From: an uncultured Prevotella sp.
GTDB taxonomy: Bacteria; Bacteroidota; Bacteroidia; Bacteroidales; Bacteroidaceae
Length of the DNA: 36,800 nt
Assembly: GCA_900548585.1 (NCBI GenBank)
Contig: URLI01000020.1
Span: 1-36,800 of the forward strand
Reading direction: 5' to 3'
Shown: positions 24,311-32,332 of the stretch, piece by piece
Position numbering within the stretch: the stretch's first letter is position 1
How the letters are laid out: every line of letters begins with the position of its first letter
Notes under the pieces: model-generated
Database searches by the model: none
What the model was told of the DNA's origin: nothing
The model's input: only the letters and a program-made list of their open reading frames with translations
Program-made: the position numbers and the translations under genes

Positions 24311-25540
24311 TTATTTCACAACGAATTTCTTCCCGTTGCGGATGTATACACCCTTGACGGCTTTCTCAACGCGCTGTCCTGCGATGTTGTAGATTGGCGT
24401 GTTGTCGTCGTCCTGCGCTGTCACGGTGTCGATGGCGTTGGGCTCTTCCTTGGCAAACGCCGTAACGCCGATGGCGGGATTGCCGTTCAGGAACACCACG
24501 ATGCCGGTGACGGTAGCTTTGTCGCCATCTGCGAGCACCGAGATGTCTGTTCCATCAAGGTTGTACCACTTGCGGTAGAACTGGACGGTGTTGTTCTCCT
24601 CGTCCTCGAGGAAATAGTTGGTGCGTGTCTGCGTGTTGCCGTTCTTGTCCTGATATTGCTCAGTCGTGGTTGTCACCTTTCCTGAAACCTTGACCAGCTT
24701 GCAGACCATAGCCTCGCTGATGCCCTCTATGGAGACCTCGTTTGGCGTTACCTCGCCGTCTGTGGCCACGAGGTTGTTGTCGCTCACGGACATCACCTCC
24801 GGCAGTTTCTTGTAGGTCTTGTACTCCACCTTTATCGTGCCGTTGAGCCTCTGGCCGGCAGTGTATTCCAGCCCGCAGTTGTAGAAGTCGATCGCGCCCG
24901 TTGCGTCCTCGATGAACATATCCTTGCCAGAAGTGAAGTTGACGCGTGCATCGGTGAGCGTGAGTATGGCATAGGAGCCTTCTGCGAGTGCCTTGAGTGC
25001 AGCGATGTTGTCAACCTGCGGAACCTCCCCGTGAGACTCTCCCGCCACGAGCTTTATGTTGTCGATGCGCCCATTGGCTGACAATGGATTGTTGAACACA
25101 AGGTTGAGCGATGTTGTTCCTGCCGGAACGTTTATTGTCGCTCCGTTCTTTGTCAGGTCGGTGATGGTTACGCCAGCAGTCGTGGAGGTGATTTCCACCT
25201 GGTCCTTGTTGTAGGTGAATGTCAGCGTGAGCGCTCCACTCTTGCCCTTCAGGTCTTTGATGGCAACGCCCAACGACTCTTTGCGGTCTGCTTTCGGCAG
25301 CAGCAGTTCGATGTTCGATGCGTCACTGGTGTTGGCGTAGAGTTTTGTGTACTTCGCCTCAGCGCCTCCTGCGGTGTTCACCGTGTAGGTGGCGTTGGCG
25401 TTCACTATCTCGGTGACGGGCTGCCTGTCCTGTCCGCTCTGCCAGTCCTCTTCCCAGATAACCGTCTGCTCCTGTGCGTATGCACCGAGAGCCAGCGTTG
25501 AAAATAGTGCCGCGAGGGCAATGTGTAAAGTTTTTCTCAT
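24311..25540 (-). CDS. Secreted T9SS cargo protein with OB-fold-like domain
   Basis: A 409-aa protein with a clear signal peptide (MRKTLHIALAALFSTLALGAYA, cleaved near residue 23) and a T9SS C-terminal signal (TPIYNIAGQRVEKAVKGVYI then RNGKKFVVK). Residues about 30-165 form a beta-rich segment (IDNIKLVAGE at its end is typical of jelly-roll lectin-like modules). Residues about 175-375 resemble the OB-fold-like, nucleic-acid-binding-type modules found in Bacteroidetes secreted proteins (YAILTLTDARVNFTSGKDMFIEDATGAI; KVSGKVTTTT; ATVTGIVVFLNGNPAI). I do not recognise an enzyme activity. It has its own promoter at 25586-25616 and a terminator 70 nt downstream, so it is probably monocistronic. Confidence 0.8.
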   Translation of the reverse strand: MRKTLHIALAALFSTLALGAYAQEQTVIWEEDWQSGQDRQPVTEIVNANATYTVNTAGGAEAKYTKLYANTSDASNIELLLPKADRKESLGVAIKDLKGKSGALTLTFTYNKDQVEITSTTAGVTITDLTKNGATINVPAGTTSLNLVFNNPLSANGRIDNIKLVAGESHGEVPQVDNIAALKALAEGSYAILTLTDARVNFTSGKDMFIEDATGAIDFYNCGLEYTAGQRLNGTIKVEYKTYKKLPEVMSVSDNNLVATDGEVTPNEVSIEGISEAMVCKLVKVSGKVTTTTEQYQDKNGNTQTRTNYFLEDEENNTVQFYRKWYNLDGTDISVLADGDKATVTGIVVFLNGNPAIGVTAFAKEEPNAIDTVTAQDDDNTPIYNIAGQRVEKAVKGVYIRNGKKFVVK

Positions 25541-25585
25541 AATTCCATGATTTTTAATTGTTAATTATAATATGTAACACTGGTG

Positions 25586-25616
25586 CAAAGATAACAAAAA
25601 AAGTAAACAAAAGCAA
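25586..25616 (-). promoter_or_regulatory. Promoter of the 409-aa cargo gene
   Basis: On the minus strand, TTG (25616-25614), 20 nt, TATCTTTG (25593-25586). This is a full consensus match. The predicted leader is about 40 nt. Confidence 0.75.
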
Positions 25617-25679
25617 TAGCTGCCGTGTTTTTATTTGCATTTTAATCACTTTGCAATTATTTTGGAATGAAATCCGCTG

Positions 25680-27788
25680 CTATCCCACCTGGCTTCCTGG
25701 CTTCACATTGTCTGCCACCGTAGTGACGTGCAGCGACCCGTCTGAGTCAACCGCCGACAGGATCATTCCGTGGCTTTCAATGCCCATCATCTCGCGCGGC
25801 GGGAAGTTTGCCACGAACAGCACTTGCTTCCCCACGAGTTGCTCTGGCTCGTAGTATGCCGCGATGCCGCTGAGTATGGTGCGCTCGGTGCCGCTGCCGT
25901 CGTCGATGGCGAACTGCAGGAGTTTCTTCGACTTCCTGACTTTCTCGCATCTCAGCACCTTGCCCACGCGGATGTCCATCTTGCCGAATGCGTCTATGTC
26001 GGTGAGGTCCTTTATTGGCTCGGGCTTGTATGCCGCTGCGGCGTTCGCCTTCTTGGCGTCCTCGAGTTTCCGCATCTGGCGTTCTATCGTCTCGTCCTCT
26101 ATCTTCTCGAATAGCAGCGAAGGCTCTGCCAGCTGGTGTCCCGGCTCAAGCAGGCAGTCATTGCCGAGGCTCTCCCACGACAGTTTCCCGTCATCCGTTT
26201 TGCCGCTGCCGGCGCCGGAGTCTGTGACGGCGATGTTGAGCATGGCCTGCAGTCGCTCCGACGAGAACGGCAGGAACGGCTCGAAGGCTATCGACAGGTT
26301 TGCCGTGATTTGCAGGCAGATGTTCAGCACCGTCGCCACGCGTGCCTGGTCGGTCTTCCACGCCTTCCACGGCTCGCACTCCGTGATGTAGCGGTTGCCG
26401 AGGCGCGCGAGGTTCATCGCCTCGAACTGTGCCTCGCGGAACTTGAACTGGTCGAGCAGCGTGCCGATTTTATCCTTGGCTGCGGCAAGCTCTTCGACTG
26501 CGGCCTTGTCAATGTCGGTCAGTTCTCCTCTTTCCGGCACTTTCCCGCCGAAGTATTTCTTTGTGAGCTGCAGCGCGCGGTTGACGAAATTCCCGTATAT
26601 CGCCACCAACTCCGAGTTGTTGCGCTCCTGGAAGTCCTTCCACATGAAGTTGTTGTCCTTCGTCTCCGGCGCGTTGGCGGTCAGCACATAGCGCAGCACG
26701 TCCTGTTTGCCCGGCATGTCCTCGAGGTACTCGTGCAGCCACACCGCCCAGTTGCGGCTCGTGCTTATCTTGTCGTTCTCCAGGTTCAGGAACTCGTTTG
26801 CAGGCACGTTGTCCGGCATGATGTATCCGCCGTGCGCCTTCATCATCGTTGGGAAGATGAGGCAGTGGAACACGATGTTGTCCTTCCCGATGAAATGCAC
26901 GAGGCGCGTGTCCTCGTCCTGCCACCATTTCTGCCACGTCCCCCACCGCGTGGGGTCGCTGTCGCACAGTTCCTTGGTGTTCGAGACATAGCCTATCGGG
27001 GCGTCGAACCACACATACAGCACCTTGCCCTCAGCTCCGTCCACCGGCACGGGGATGCCCCAGTCGAGGTCGCGCGTCATGGCGCGCGGCTGGAGATCCA
27101 TGTCGAGCCACGACTTGCACTGCCCGTAAACGTTGGGCCGCCACTCCCCGTGGCCCTTGAGGATCCACTCCCTCAGCCAGCCCTGGTATTTGTCGAGCGG
27201 CAGGTACCAGTTCTTTGTCTCCTTCATCACCGGCTTCGAGCCGCTTATCGTGCTGTGTGGGTTGATGAGCTCCGTGGGCGACAGGTCGCGCCCGCATTTC
27301 TCACACTGGTCGCCGTATGCCCCCTCGCTGTGGCAGTATGGGCATTCCCCGGTGATGTATCGGTCGGCGAGGAACTGGCGCGCCTCCACGTCGTAGTATT
27401 GCTTTGTTGTCTCCTCCACCAGCTTTCCCTCGTCGTATAGCTTGCGGAAGAAGTCGGAGGCGAACTTATTGTGTGTCTTGCTCGTCGTGCGGCTGTATAT
27501 GTCGAACGAGATGCCGAACCGCGCGAACGAGTCCTTTATCATCTTGTGGTAACGGTCAACCACGTCCTGCGGCGTTATCCCCTCCTTCCTCGCACGCAGA
27601 GTCACAGGCACCCCGTGCTCGTCGGAGCCGCCGATGAAAATCACTTCCTGGCCCCTCAGCCTCAGGTATCTCACGTATATGTCGGCAGGCACATACACCC
27701 CCGCGAGGTGTCCGATGTGTACTCCGCCGTTGGCGTATGGCAGTGCCGACGTCACCGTCGTGCGCTTGAAATTTCTCTTCTCTTTCAT
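25680..27788 (-). CDS. metG: Methionyl-tRNA synthetase
   Basis: A 702-aa cytoplasmic class Ia synthetase charging initiator and elongator tRNA-Met. HIGH is at residues 24-27 (PYANGGVHIGH); a zinc knuckle CPYCHSEGAYGDQCEKCG lies in the connective domain; and the KMSKS-type loop reads KISTSR near 337-343. The C-terminus (about 594-702) is an EMAP/Trbp111-like tRNA-binding domain (MDIRVGKVLRCEKV; ANFPPREMMGIESHGMI), as in the dimeric long form. The start is set at the ATG at 27788, since the -7 element TAACTTTG at 27810-27817 lies just upstream; a longer frame would include the promoter. It lies downstream of the SH3-like gene on the same strand but seems to have its own promoter. Confidence 0.97.
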   Translation of the reverse strand: MKEKRNFKRTTVTSALPYANGGVHIGHLAGVYVPADIYVRYLRLRGQEVIFIGGSDEHGVPVTLRARKEGITPQDVVDRYHKMIKDSFARFGISFDIYSRTTSKTHNKFASDFFRKLYDEGKLVEETTKQYYDVEARQFLADRYITGECPYCHSEGAYGDQCEKCGRDLSPTELINPHSTISGSKPVMKETKNWYLPLDKYQGWLREWILKGHGEWRPNVYGQCKSWLDMDLQPRAMTRDLDWGIPVPVDGAEGKVLYVWFDAPIGYVSNTKELCDSDPTRWGTWQKWWQDEDTRLVHFIGKDNIVFHCLIFPTMMKAHGGYIMPDNVPANEFLNLENDKISTSRNWAVWLHEYLEDMPGKQDVLRYVLTANAPETKDNNFMWKDFQERNNSELVAIYGNFVNRALQLTKKYFGGKVPERGELTDIDKAAVEELAAAKDKIGTLLDQFKFREAQFEAMNLARLGNRYITECEPWKAWKTDQARVATVLNICLQITANLSIAFEPFLPFSSERLQAMLNIAVTDSGAGSGKTDDGKLSWESLGNDCLLEPGHQLAEPSLLFEKIEDETIERQMRKLEDAKKANAAAAYKPEPIKDLTDIDAFGKMDIRVGKVLRCEKVRKSKKLLQFAIDDGSGTERTILSGIAAYYEPEQLVGKQVLFVANFPPREMMGIESHGMILSAVDSDGSLHVTTVADNVKPGSQVG

Positions 27789-27809
27789 TGCTGTTTGGTT
27801 ATTTGGGGG

Positions 27810-27817
27810 CAAAGTTA
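27810..27817 (-). promoter_or_regulatory. metG -7 promoter element
   Basis: TAACTTTG on the minus strand, 21 nt upstream of the metG start. No TTG at the right distance was found, so only the -7 half is supported. Confidence 0.45.
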
Positions 27818-27860
27818 CGAAAATTCGCTGAAAGAAGATGCGTTTCCGCGTCAAAAAAAG

Positions 27861-28367
27861 TCAGCTGCAGTTTGTCAGCGGGTTTGGGCAGAGCCATTTA
27901 TATTCTATCCATCCCGTGTGTTTCCGGTCTGTTGTCTGCACCTTGACCCATCCGCCCCTCACGCCTACCGGCCTCACGCTGATTTCCTCGCGGAACGAGA
28001 AAGTGACGGCGCCGTCCTTGCCTGGCGACTTGCGCAGGCAGAGCCGCTGCCCGCCATAGTTGCGCGTGTCGAGCGCGATGACGGAATAGTGTATGTAGCA
28101 CGGGCCTTCCGCGTTATCAAGATTTACCATCCTGCCATCCTCTGCGTTTTCCAGGGTGTTCGGCACGATCTCCCACCATCCGTCGCGCACGTTCCTAACG
28201 CGCATCATGTATGAACATTCCCTCGCGAGCCTCTTCACGACCTTTCCCCGGGGCGCGTTCCTGATGTTCGTGCATTCCCCCGCATCGTCAAGAACATACG
28301 CTCCAATCTGCGCGCTTGCGCAAATGGCAAACGCGGCCATAGCCAATACCGATAAAATCCTTCTCAT
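27861..28367 (-). CDS. Small secreted SH3-like protein of unknown function
   Basis: A 168-aa protein with signal peptide MRRILSVLAMAAFAICASAQ; the ATG at 28367 is preferred to an in-frame TTG two codons upstream. The mature part begins IGAYVLDDAGECTNIRNAPRGKVVKRL, the pattern of a bacterial SH3 domain (a NIRNAP-like NVRSGP motif), and a second SH3-like stretch follows (LRKSPGKDGAV, then GGWVKVQTTDRKHTGWIEYKWL). Tandem SH3 folds in secreted proteins often bind peptidoglycan or other cell-wall peptides. No catalytic domain is attached. The downstream metG gene is 72 nt away. The specific role is unknown; domain assignment is from pattern only. Confidence 0.75.
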   Translation of the reverse strand: MRRILSVLAMAAFAICASAQIGAYVLDDAGECTNIRNAPRGKVVKRLARECSYMMRVRNVRDGWWEIVPNTLENAEDGRMVNLDNAEGPCYIHYSVIALDTRNYGGQRLCLRKSPGKDGAVTFSFREEISVRPVGVRGGWVKVQTTDRKHTGWIEYKWLCPNPLTNCS

Positions 28368-28466
28368 AGTCAATTTGTTTGTTTTGTACTGTTAACTGTA
28401 AAATTTATATCTCTCTTGCACGCAGTGCGTTGCGCCTTGCGAAGTCTTTAGTTGCTGATTTTTCAG

Positions 28467-28474
28467 CAAATATA
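28467..28474 (-). promoter_or_regulatory. Possible -7 element for the SH3-like gene
   Basis: TATATTTG on the minus strand, about 100 nt upstream of the SH3-like gene's start codon. No -33 TTG at the expected distance. Weak support. Confidence 0.25.
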
Positions 28475-28478
28475 GTGA

Positions 28479-28498
28479 TTTCCTGTGAGAACAGGAAA
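28479..28498. other. 8-bp perfect hairpin with GAGA loop
   Basis: TTTCCTGT (28479-28486) and ACAGGAAA (28491-28498) are perfectly complementary around GAGA. It lies just upstream of the possible promoter of the SH3-like gene and could be an operator or a weak terminator. Confidence 0.4.
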
Positions 28499-28561
28499 GC
28501 ATTTAATATTAAAATGTCATCACGGCATGTTTTCGGGCATTTTGTGGCAACCCCAACCGGC

Positions 28562-28605
28562 ATGCAGGCTTTCCCATGCGTGTATGCAGGCTTTCCCCAT
28601 GCATG
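28562..28605 (+). repeat. Two copies of a second 22-bp repeat
   Basis: Units at 28562-28583 and 28584-28605 both begin ATGCAGGCTTTCCC and end in ATGC-type sequence. The 22-nt period equals that of the neighbouring array although the sequence is unrelated. Confidence 0.7.
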
Positions 28606-28645
28606 TTGGTTATGGACATGCCCGCCGTTCGGTGCTGGCAATACT

Positions 28646-28733
28646 GCAAATACGGCGAGTTTGGTGAGCAAATACGGCGTAATTGGTGAGCAAATACGGC
28701 GAGTTTGCTGTGCAATTACGGCGTTTTTGCATC
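28646..28733 (-). repeat. Second array of four 22-bp tandem repeats, inverted
   Basis: Units begin at 28646, 28668, 28690 and 28712, each 22 nt, with the core GCAAATACGGCG followed by AGTTTG, TAATTG, AGTTTG or TTTTTG. This is the reverse complement of the array unit at 18850-18937. The last unit has GCAATTACGGCG. Confidence 0.9.
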
Positions 28734-28891
28734 GCGTTTTGCCGCAGGCATGGCAAGAGGTGATCTGTGGCGCGCTGTGGAAAAGCAACAGCCGCCCGTG
28801 CCGGCATCATGTGGCGGCGCAAGAAATACGGGCGTGATGCGTATTGCCGCACCCCGCCCGTGTCATTGTTCCACGGCTTCTGCCGCTTTGT

Positions 28892-30976
28892 TTATTTCAC
28901 GATCTTCTTTCCGCCTACGATGTACAGTCCGCTGCCGAGAGCGTCGATGTCGGTGCCGAGGTACCGGCCGTCGATGCTGTAGATGCGGTGGCTGCCGGCA
29001 TTCACGGCAGGCCTTATGATGCTTATGCCAGAGGCTTCGTTCTTGCATGCCGTCATGTCGTCAAGGAAGAAGCGGTTGCTTGTTGCAGTGAACGTGAGTT
29101 TCACTTTGCCCTTGCCTCTGAGTGTCAGTGTGCATTTGCTCCAGGCCTTGTTCTTAAGTTTGAATGAAGCGTCCGACAGCGTGATGTCACCGTTCGAGGA
29201 TTCTACATTCAGCGTGCAGTTCTCCGTCCCCCAGGGCGCTGCGCTGAACACGAGCGTAGCCTCGCCGTCGATGGAGAGCTCGGGTGTCGTGGCATGTCCT
29301 GCCATCTTGCCGGTGCCGAAACGTGCGCAGTGGTTTGCGCCGAACGCGCTGCCTACTTCCCATTTCTCGTTGTCCGGCGCGAACCCGGCGCTTGCTATTG
29401 AGCCTGACCAGAGGTCGTCATTGCCACCTGTGCCTGCACATTGGTCGAAGGTTTCCTTGAAGAACGTTTCTCCTGTCGGATCGTCCGAGCCGCCGGAGTT
29501 CTCGTTGTTGTTCTTGAAGTTGAACGACACTGTTCCGTCGGCGTTTTGCGTGATGCCCGTAATCTCGATGTTCATCTTCTTCTTGCCGTCGGTGTTGGGG
29601 TTGTACAGCGTTGCGGCAGGTGATGTGGTGTTCCCGAAAGATTTGTTCGTGCCGTATGGGAACGGGTCGCCATCGAGTGAATATATCGATTTTTCCCTGT
29701 CTGCGGGGAATATCGTGCAGCGCTGGCGTGCAGCGCTGGTGTTCACGCCGTTGCTCTGCCAAACCGACTTGCTGTAGTCGACGTGCATGATGAGCAGGCC
29801 TTTGCCGCCTGCGTACTTGTCCCAGCCTTTCTTCTGCACGTTCTGCAGTATGTAGTACTCGTCCTTGAATCCCGGGTTGTGCATGATGAACACCTCGCCG
29901 AAGTCCTCAAGCGCCTTCATGCCTGTGACGGTTTTTTCTTTCTTCAGCTCGGTTGGTTTCAGCCATCCGCAGAACATTCTCTCGTAGCCGGTGTAGTTGC
30001 ACGGCGTGTAGCCGTTGTTGTTGTAGCTGCCATAGTCCATCACCGACCATGAGCCCATCCCGAAACTGCCGCCGTAGTTCACGTCGTAGAAGTCGGGGAT
30101 GCCGAGGCAGTGTGTGAACTCGTGGCACAGTGTTCCGATGCCGCTGATATACCCGCTGCCGTTCAGTTCCGAGCCACAGGCGTATGTGTCTATGCGCACT
30201 CCGTCGATGTTCTGGGCGTTGCCCGTCGCGGAGAGTTGCCACTCGTGTGGCCAAACCGTTGACGCCGCGCCGCCGTCTGCCTCGCCCTTACCGGCGTACA
30301 ATATATATACCTGGTCCACCTCGCCGTCGCCGTCCCAGTCGTAGTCGCTGAAGTCCACGATGTCTGCCACGAGGTTGCATGCCTCGACGGTCATCTCCTG
30401 CGGACGCATGTCGTTGCCGTTGTAGTCGTTGCCGCCATAGTACGCGCATTTCTGCGAGAGCGTCACGGGGCCGACCACGTCGAATGTAAGGTCAAACTGG
30501 CTGTTGCTCTGCGACTTGAAATAGTCGTGCACCGAACCGGTGAACTTGCCGTCAATGAAGTTCTCCTCGTTGACAATTCTTTCGTAATACTCCTTTGTGT
30601 TGCCTGCGGCGAAATACTTGTCCTGGAAGTTGACGAGAATGATGATTCCCTTCTTGCTCCCGGTGTATGACGTCGGCACGCCAAACTCCTTCCGCCTTTC
30701 GGCCCGTCTGGCGTTGCGCGCTCTGCGCTTCGCGTCTGCCTTGGACATCAGTTTTGCCTTGTCGGCCACCTTGAACAGGTTTGGCGTTTCCGTCTCCACG
30801 AACACGCGGCCGTCGGCTGCCTCGTAGAAGTGCCCGAACTCGTCACCACGGAGTTCCGCGATGACCTGCGTCCCGTCCGTCAGTGTCAGTTTTGTCTTAA
30901 TTCCCCTCTTGGCGGGAATTGCCGCCGCCGTGAGTGCAATGAGCAACATTGCAAGCGAGTAAAATAATCTTTTCAT
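28892..30976 (-). CDS. M6-family zinc metalloprotease with T9SS sorting signal
   Basis: A 694-aa secreted protease. The signal peptide is MKRLFYSLAMLLIALTAAAI (cleaved near 20). A propeptide-like region follows to about 100, including an Arg-rich stretch (AKRRARNARRAERRKEFG) that may be a processing site. The catalytic domain (about 105-430) carries HEFTHCLGIPD (residues 285-295: His285, Glu286, His289, Asp295), a Met-turn WSVMDYG with Met313, and a calcium-type loop DWDGDGEVD (213-221). This is the M6/immune-inhibitor-A signature. A beta-sandwich (about 510-645) precedes the C-terminal T9SS signal (IYSIDGRYLG, then GLYIVGGKKIVK). It is probably a surface-exposed peptidase acting on host or dietary protein. 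The promoter is at 31024-31056. Confidence 0.9.
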   Translation of the reverse strand: MKRLFYSLAMLLIALTAAAIPAKRGIKTKLTLTDGTQVIAELRGDEFGHFYEAADGRVFVETETPNLFKVADKAKLMSKADAKRRARNARRAERRKEFGVPTSYTGSKKGIIILVNFQDKYFAAGNTKEYYERIVNEENFIDGKFTGSVHDYFKSQSNSQFDLTFDVVGPVTLSQKCAYYGGNDYNGNDMRPQEMTVEACNLVADIVDFSDYDWDGDGEVDQVYILYAGKGEADGGAASTVWPHEWQLSATGNAQNIDGVRIDTYACGSELNGSGYISGIGTLCHEFTHCLGIPDFYDVNYGGSFGMGSWSVMDYGSYNNNGYTPCNYTGYERMFCGWLKPTELKKEKTVTGMKALEDFGEVFIMHNPGFKDEYYILQNVQKKGWDKYAGGKGLLIMHVDYSKSVWQSNGVNTSAARQRCTIFPADREKSIYSLDGDPFPYGTNKSFGNTTSPAATLYNPNTDGKKKMNIEITGITQNADGTVSFNFKNNNENSGGSDDPTGETFFKETFDQCAGTGGNDDLWSGSIASAGFAPDNEKWEVGSAFGANHCARFGTGKMAGHATTPELSIDGEATLVFSAAPWGTENCTLNVESSNGDITLSDASFKLKNKAWSKCTLTLRGKGKVKLTFTATSNRFFLDDMTACKNEASGISIIRPAVNAGSHRIYSIDGRYLGTDIDALGSGLYIVGGKKIVK

Positions 30977-31023
30977 TCTTTTATATTAAAGGTTTTTAAT
31001 CATTGAATAGTCGCAACATTTTG

Positions 31024-31056
31024 CAAAGATACGTTTTTACATTTATATATATGCAA
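31024..31056 (-). promoter_or_regulatory. Promoter of the M6 protease gene
   Basis: On the minus strand, TTG (31056-31054), 22 nt, TATCTTTG (31031-31024). The spacer is slightly long. The leader would be about 40 nt. Confidence 0.6.
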
Positions 31057-31111
31057 GTAATACTATGGAATTATGATTTTATAACATTTCGTAGCATCGC
31101 ATCCCCGATGT

Positions 31112-31837
31112 TCACACCTTGTGGTAGAACTCCTTGAACGGAAGCCTGAAGCGGTCGCCGCGCACGCCTCCCCTGCCGCGCACTCCGCAGGTTATCACCA
31201 TGTTGATGCCGCAGTCGTATGGCAGGCCGAGGGCCTTCTTCACCAGCAGGCTGTCGAAGCCTCCCAGCGGGCATGTGTCGTAGCCCTGCTCGCTCATTGC
31301 CAGCATGAAAGTCTGCGCGACAAGCGCGCAGCTCGTATGCACCACTACGCGCATGTCGCTTTCCGAGACGTGGCGCTTCACGGGGCGCGACAGCCCTTTT
31401 GCCTGTATTGCCAGTTTCCGGAAAATGCCGTACAGGCCGTGGAACCGCTTGTAGTCGTGAGGCATAAGCCGCTTGTAATAGTCCTCCTGCATGGCTATGC
31501 GGTGCGCCTTGCGTTCCTCGGGGCTGTTCGCGTTTATCTCCTCTATGTTGGCCTTTAGCACGGCGTCGGCATGGCTCTTCCACCTGTCCTGCCGCGTGAC
31601 GAACACCACCATCTGCTGCGCCGTCTTTGCCGAGCCTTGTCCCAGGCACGCCACGGCCAGTTTCTTCAGCACCTCCGGGTCGGTGACATGGTAGCACTCC
31701 CACAGCTGCATGTTCGAGCTCGTTGGCGCGAGCGTCGCCAAACGTATGCACTCCTTCACCTTCTCCGCGTCCAAAGGCTTTTCCGCATCATAAACCCTGA
31801 CTGCGCGGCGGTGTTCCAGTATTTCTCGTAATGTCAT
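31112..31837 (-). CDS. Nitroreductase family protein
   Basis: A 241-aa flavin-dependent oxidoreductase of the nitroreductase superfamily. RRAVRVYDAEKPL at residues 10-22 is the FMN-phosphate-binding arginine motif; APTSSNMQLWE (about 37-47) is the second FMN contact; and CPLGGFDS near 190-197 is a typical C-terminal element. Family members use NAD(P)H to reduce nitroaromatics, quinones or other flavin acceptors in the cytoplasm, usually as homodimers. The physiological substrate cannot be told. The start at 31837 has a consensus promoter upstream (31892-31923). It is transcribed toward the M6 protease gene and its stop lies 56 nt before that gene's predicted -33. Confidence 0.9.
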   Translation of the reverse strand: MTLREILEHRRAVRVYDAEKPLDAEKVKECIRLATLAPTSSNMQLWECYHVTDPEVLKKLAVACLGQGSAKTAQQMVVFVTRQDRWKSHADAVLKANIEEINANSPEERKAHRIAMQEDYYKRLMPHDYKRFHGLYGIFRKLAIQAKGLSRPVKRHVSESDMRVVVHTSCALVAQTFMLAMSEQGYDTCPLGGFDSLLVKKALGLPYDCGINMVITCGVRGRGGVRGDRFRLPFKEFYHKV

Positions 31838-31891
31838 TGTTCTCTATGTTTATAGATTAATAATTCCGTTTGTTTAAACAAAACAACAGTG

Positions 31892-31923
31892 CAAAGTTAT
31901 GTTTTTCCTGCAAACAACAGCAA
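31892..31923 (-). promoter_or_regulatory. Promoter of the nitroreductase gene
   Basis: On the minus strand, TTG (31923-31921), 21 nt, TAACTTTG (31899-31892). The leader is about 50 nt. Confidence 0.65.
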
Positions 31924-31932
31924 AATGTTATG

Positions 31933-32235
31933 TTAATAAATACAAGATGGCATGAAAATTTTGGTTCGCGGACATCCCGCATACATCCCGTCCTGTTTGC
32001 AACTTTGCCCAAAGGGCTTCTTTGGCACTCTGGCAGTGTAATGACGGGAGCAGGGGTGCCATTGACACCCCCTGTTGCCTTGTGGCCTGGTTTCTCCAAC
32101 TGTCTTGCCGTCCTTGATGTTGTGCTTCTGCCCGTAATTCCCGATCGTCGTCTCCTGCGTTCCGTCTGCCCTTGAAAATATGCTTGAACCCCAATCGGCC
32201 ATTACAGCACCGATTTTTCTATTTTGACTTGGCAA
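31933..32235 (-). CDS. Unassigned short ORF, possibly not a gene
   Basis: A frame of up to 100 codons, or 89 from the internal ATG at 32202, whose product would begin MADWGSSIFSRADGTQETT. It has no recognisable domain, signal peptide or transmembrane segment, and is rich in Cys, Lys and Gly near its end. Its first codons overlap dispersed repeat copy D, so the open frame may be partly a by-product of repeat sequence. No promoter or terminator was identified for it. It could be a remnant of a longer gene. Confidence 0.15.
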   Translation of the reverse strand: MPSQNRKIGAVMADWGSSIFSRADGTQETTIGNYGQKHNIKDGKTVGETRPQGNRGCQWHPCSRHYTARVPKKPFGQSCKQDGMYAGCPRTKIFMPSCIY

Positions 32236-32236
32236 C
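32189..32236 (-). repeat. Dispersed intergenic repeat, copy D
   Basis: Plus-strand sequence begins CCCCAATCGGCCATTACAGC; about 35 of 45 positions match copy C. It lies just downstream of the DUF5053 terminator. Confidence 0.7.
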
Positions 32237-32274
32237 TGTATGTGTCTTGCTTAATTTCTGTTCGCACGGACACG

Positions 32275-32309
32275 AAAAAAGAGAGCACACCTTATTTAGA
32301 TGTACTCTC
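32275..32309 (-). terminator. Rho-independent terminator of the DUF5053 operon
   Basis: On the minus strand, GAGAGTACA (32309-32301) pairs with TGTGCTCTC (32289-32281) including one G-U pair, then six T (32280-32275). It begins 24 nt after the DUF5053 stop codon. Confidence 0.85.
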
Positions 32310-32332
32310 CCCGTCAAATATCAGGCTATGAG

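Larger units (their letters stand above)
28368..28891. other. Repeat-rich intergenic stretch between M6 protease and SH3-like genes
   Basis: This 524-bp stretch contains no gene I can support. From low to high coordinate it holds a 7-bp hairpin (28452-28469) overlapping a -7-like TATATTTG (minus strand, 28474-28467), an 8-bp hairpin with a GAGA loop (28479-28498), a 2-copy 22-bp repeat (28562-28605) and a 4-copy 22-bp array (28646-28733). Frames through the repeats are open by virtue of the 22-bp period. No terminator for the M6 protease gene is evident. Confidence 0.6.
31838..32332. other. Intergenic stretch with nitroreductase promoter, dispersed repeat and unassigned ORF
   Basis: This 495-bp stretch contains the nitroreductase promoter (31892-31923), copy D of the dispersed repeat (32189-32236) and the terminator of the DUF5053 gene (32275-32309). 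A minus-strand frame of about 90-100 codons spans 31933-32235; I cannot recognise it and list it separately with low confidence. Confidence 0.5.

Noticed and set aside
28405..28788. Long minus-strand frame through repeat-rich DNA
   Set aside because: The frame is open because of 22-bp-period repeats; it has no promoter or recognisable domain.
32182..32190. Attachment-site copy of the tRNA-Asn 3' end
   Set aside because: The match is only 9 nt and the surrounding bases differ; no integrase is present.
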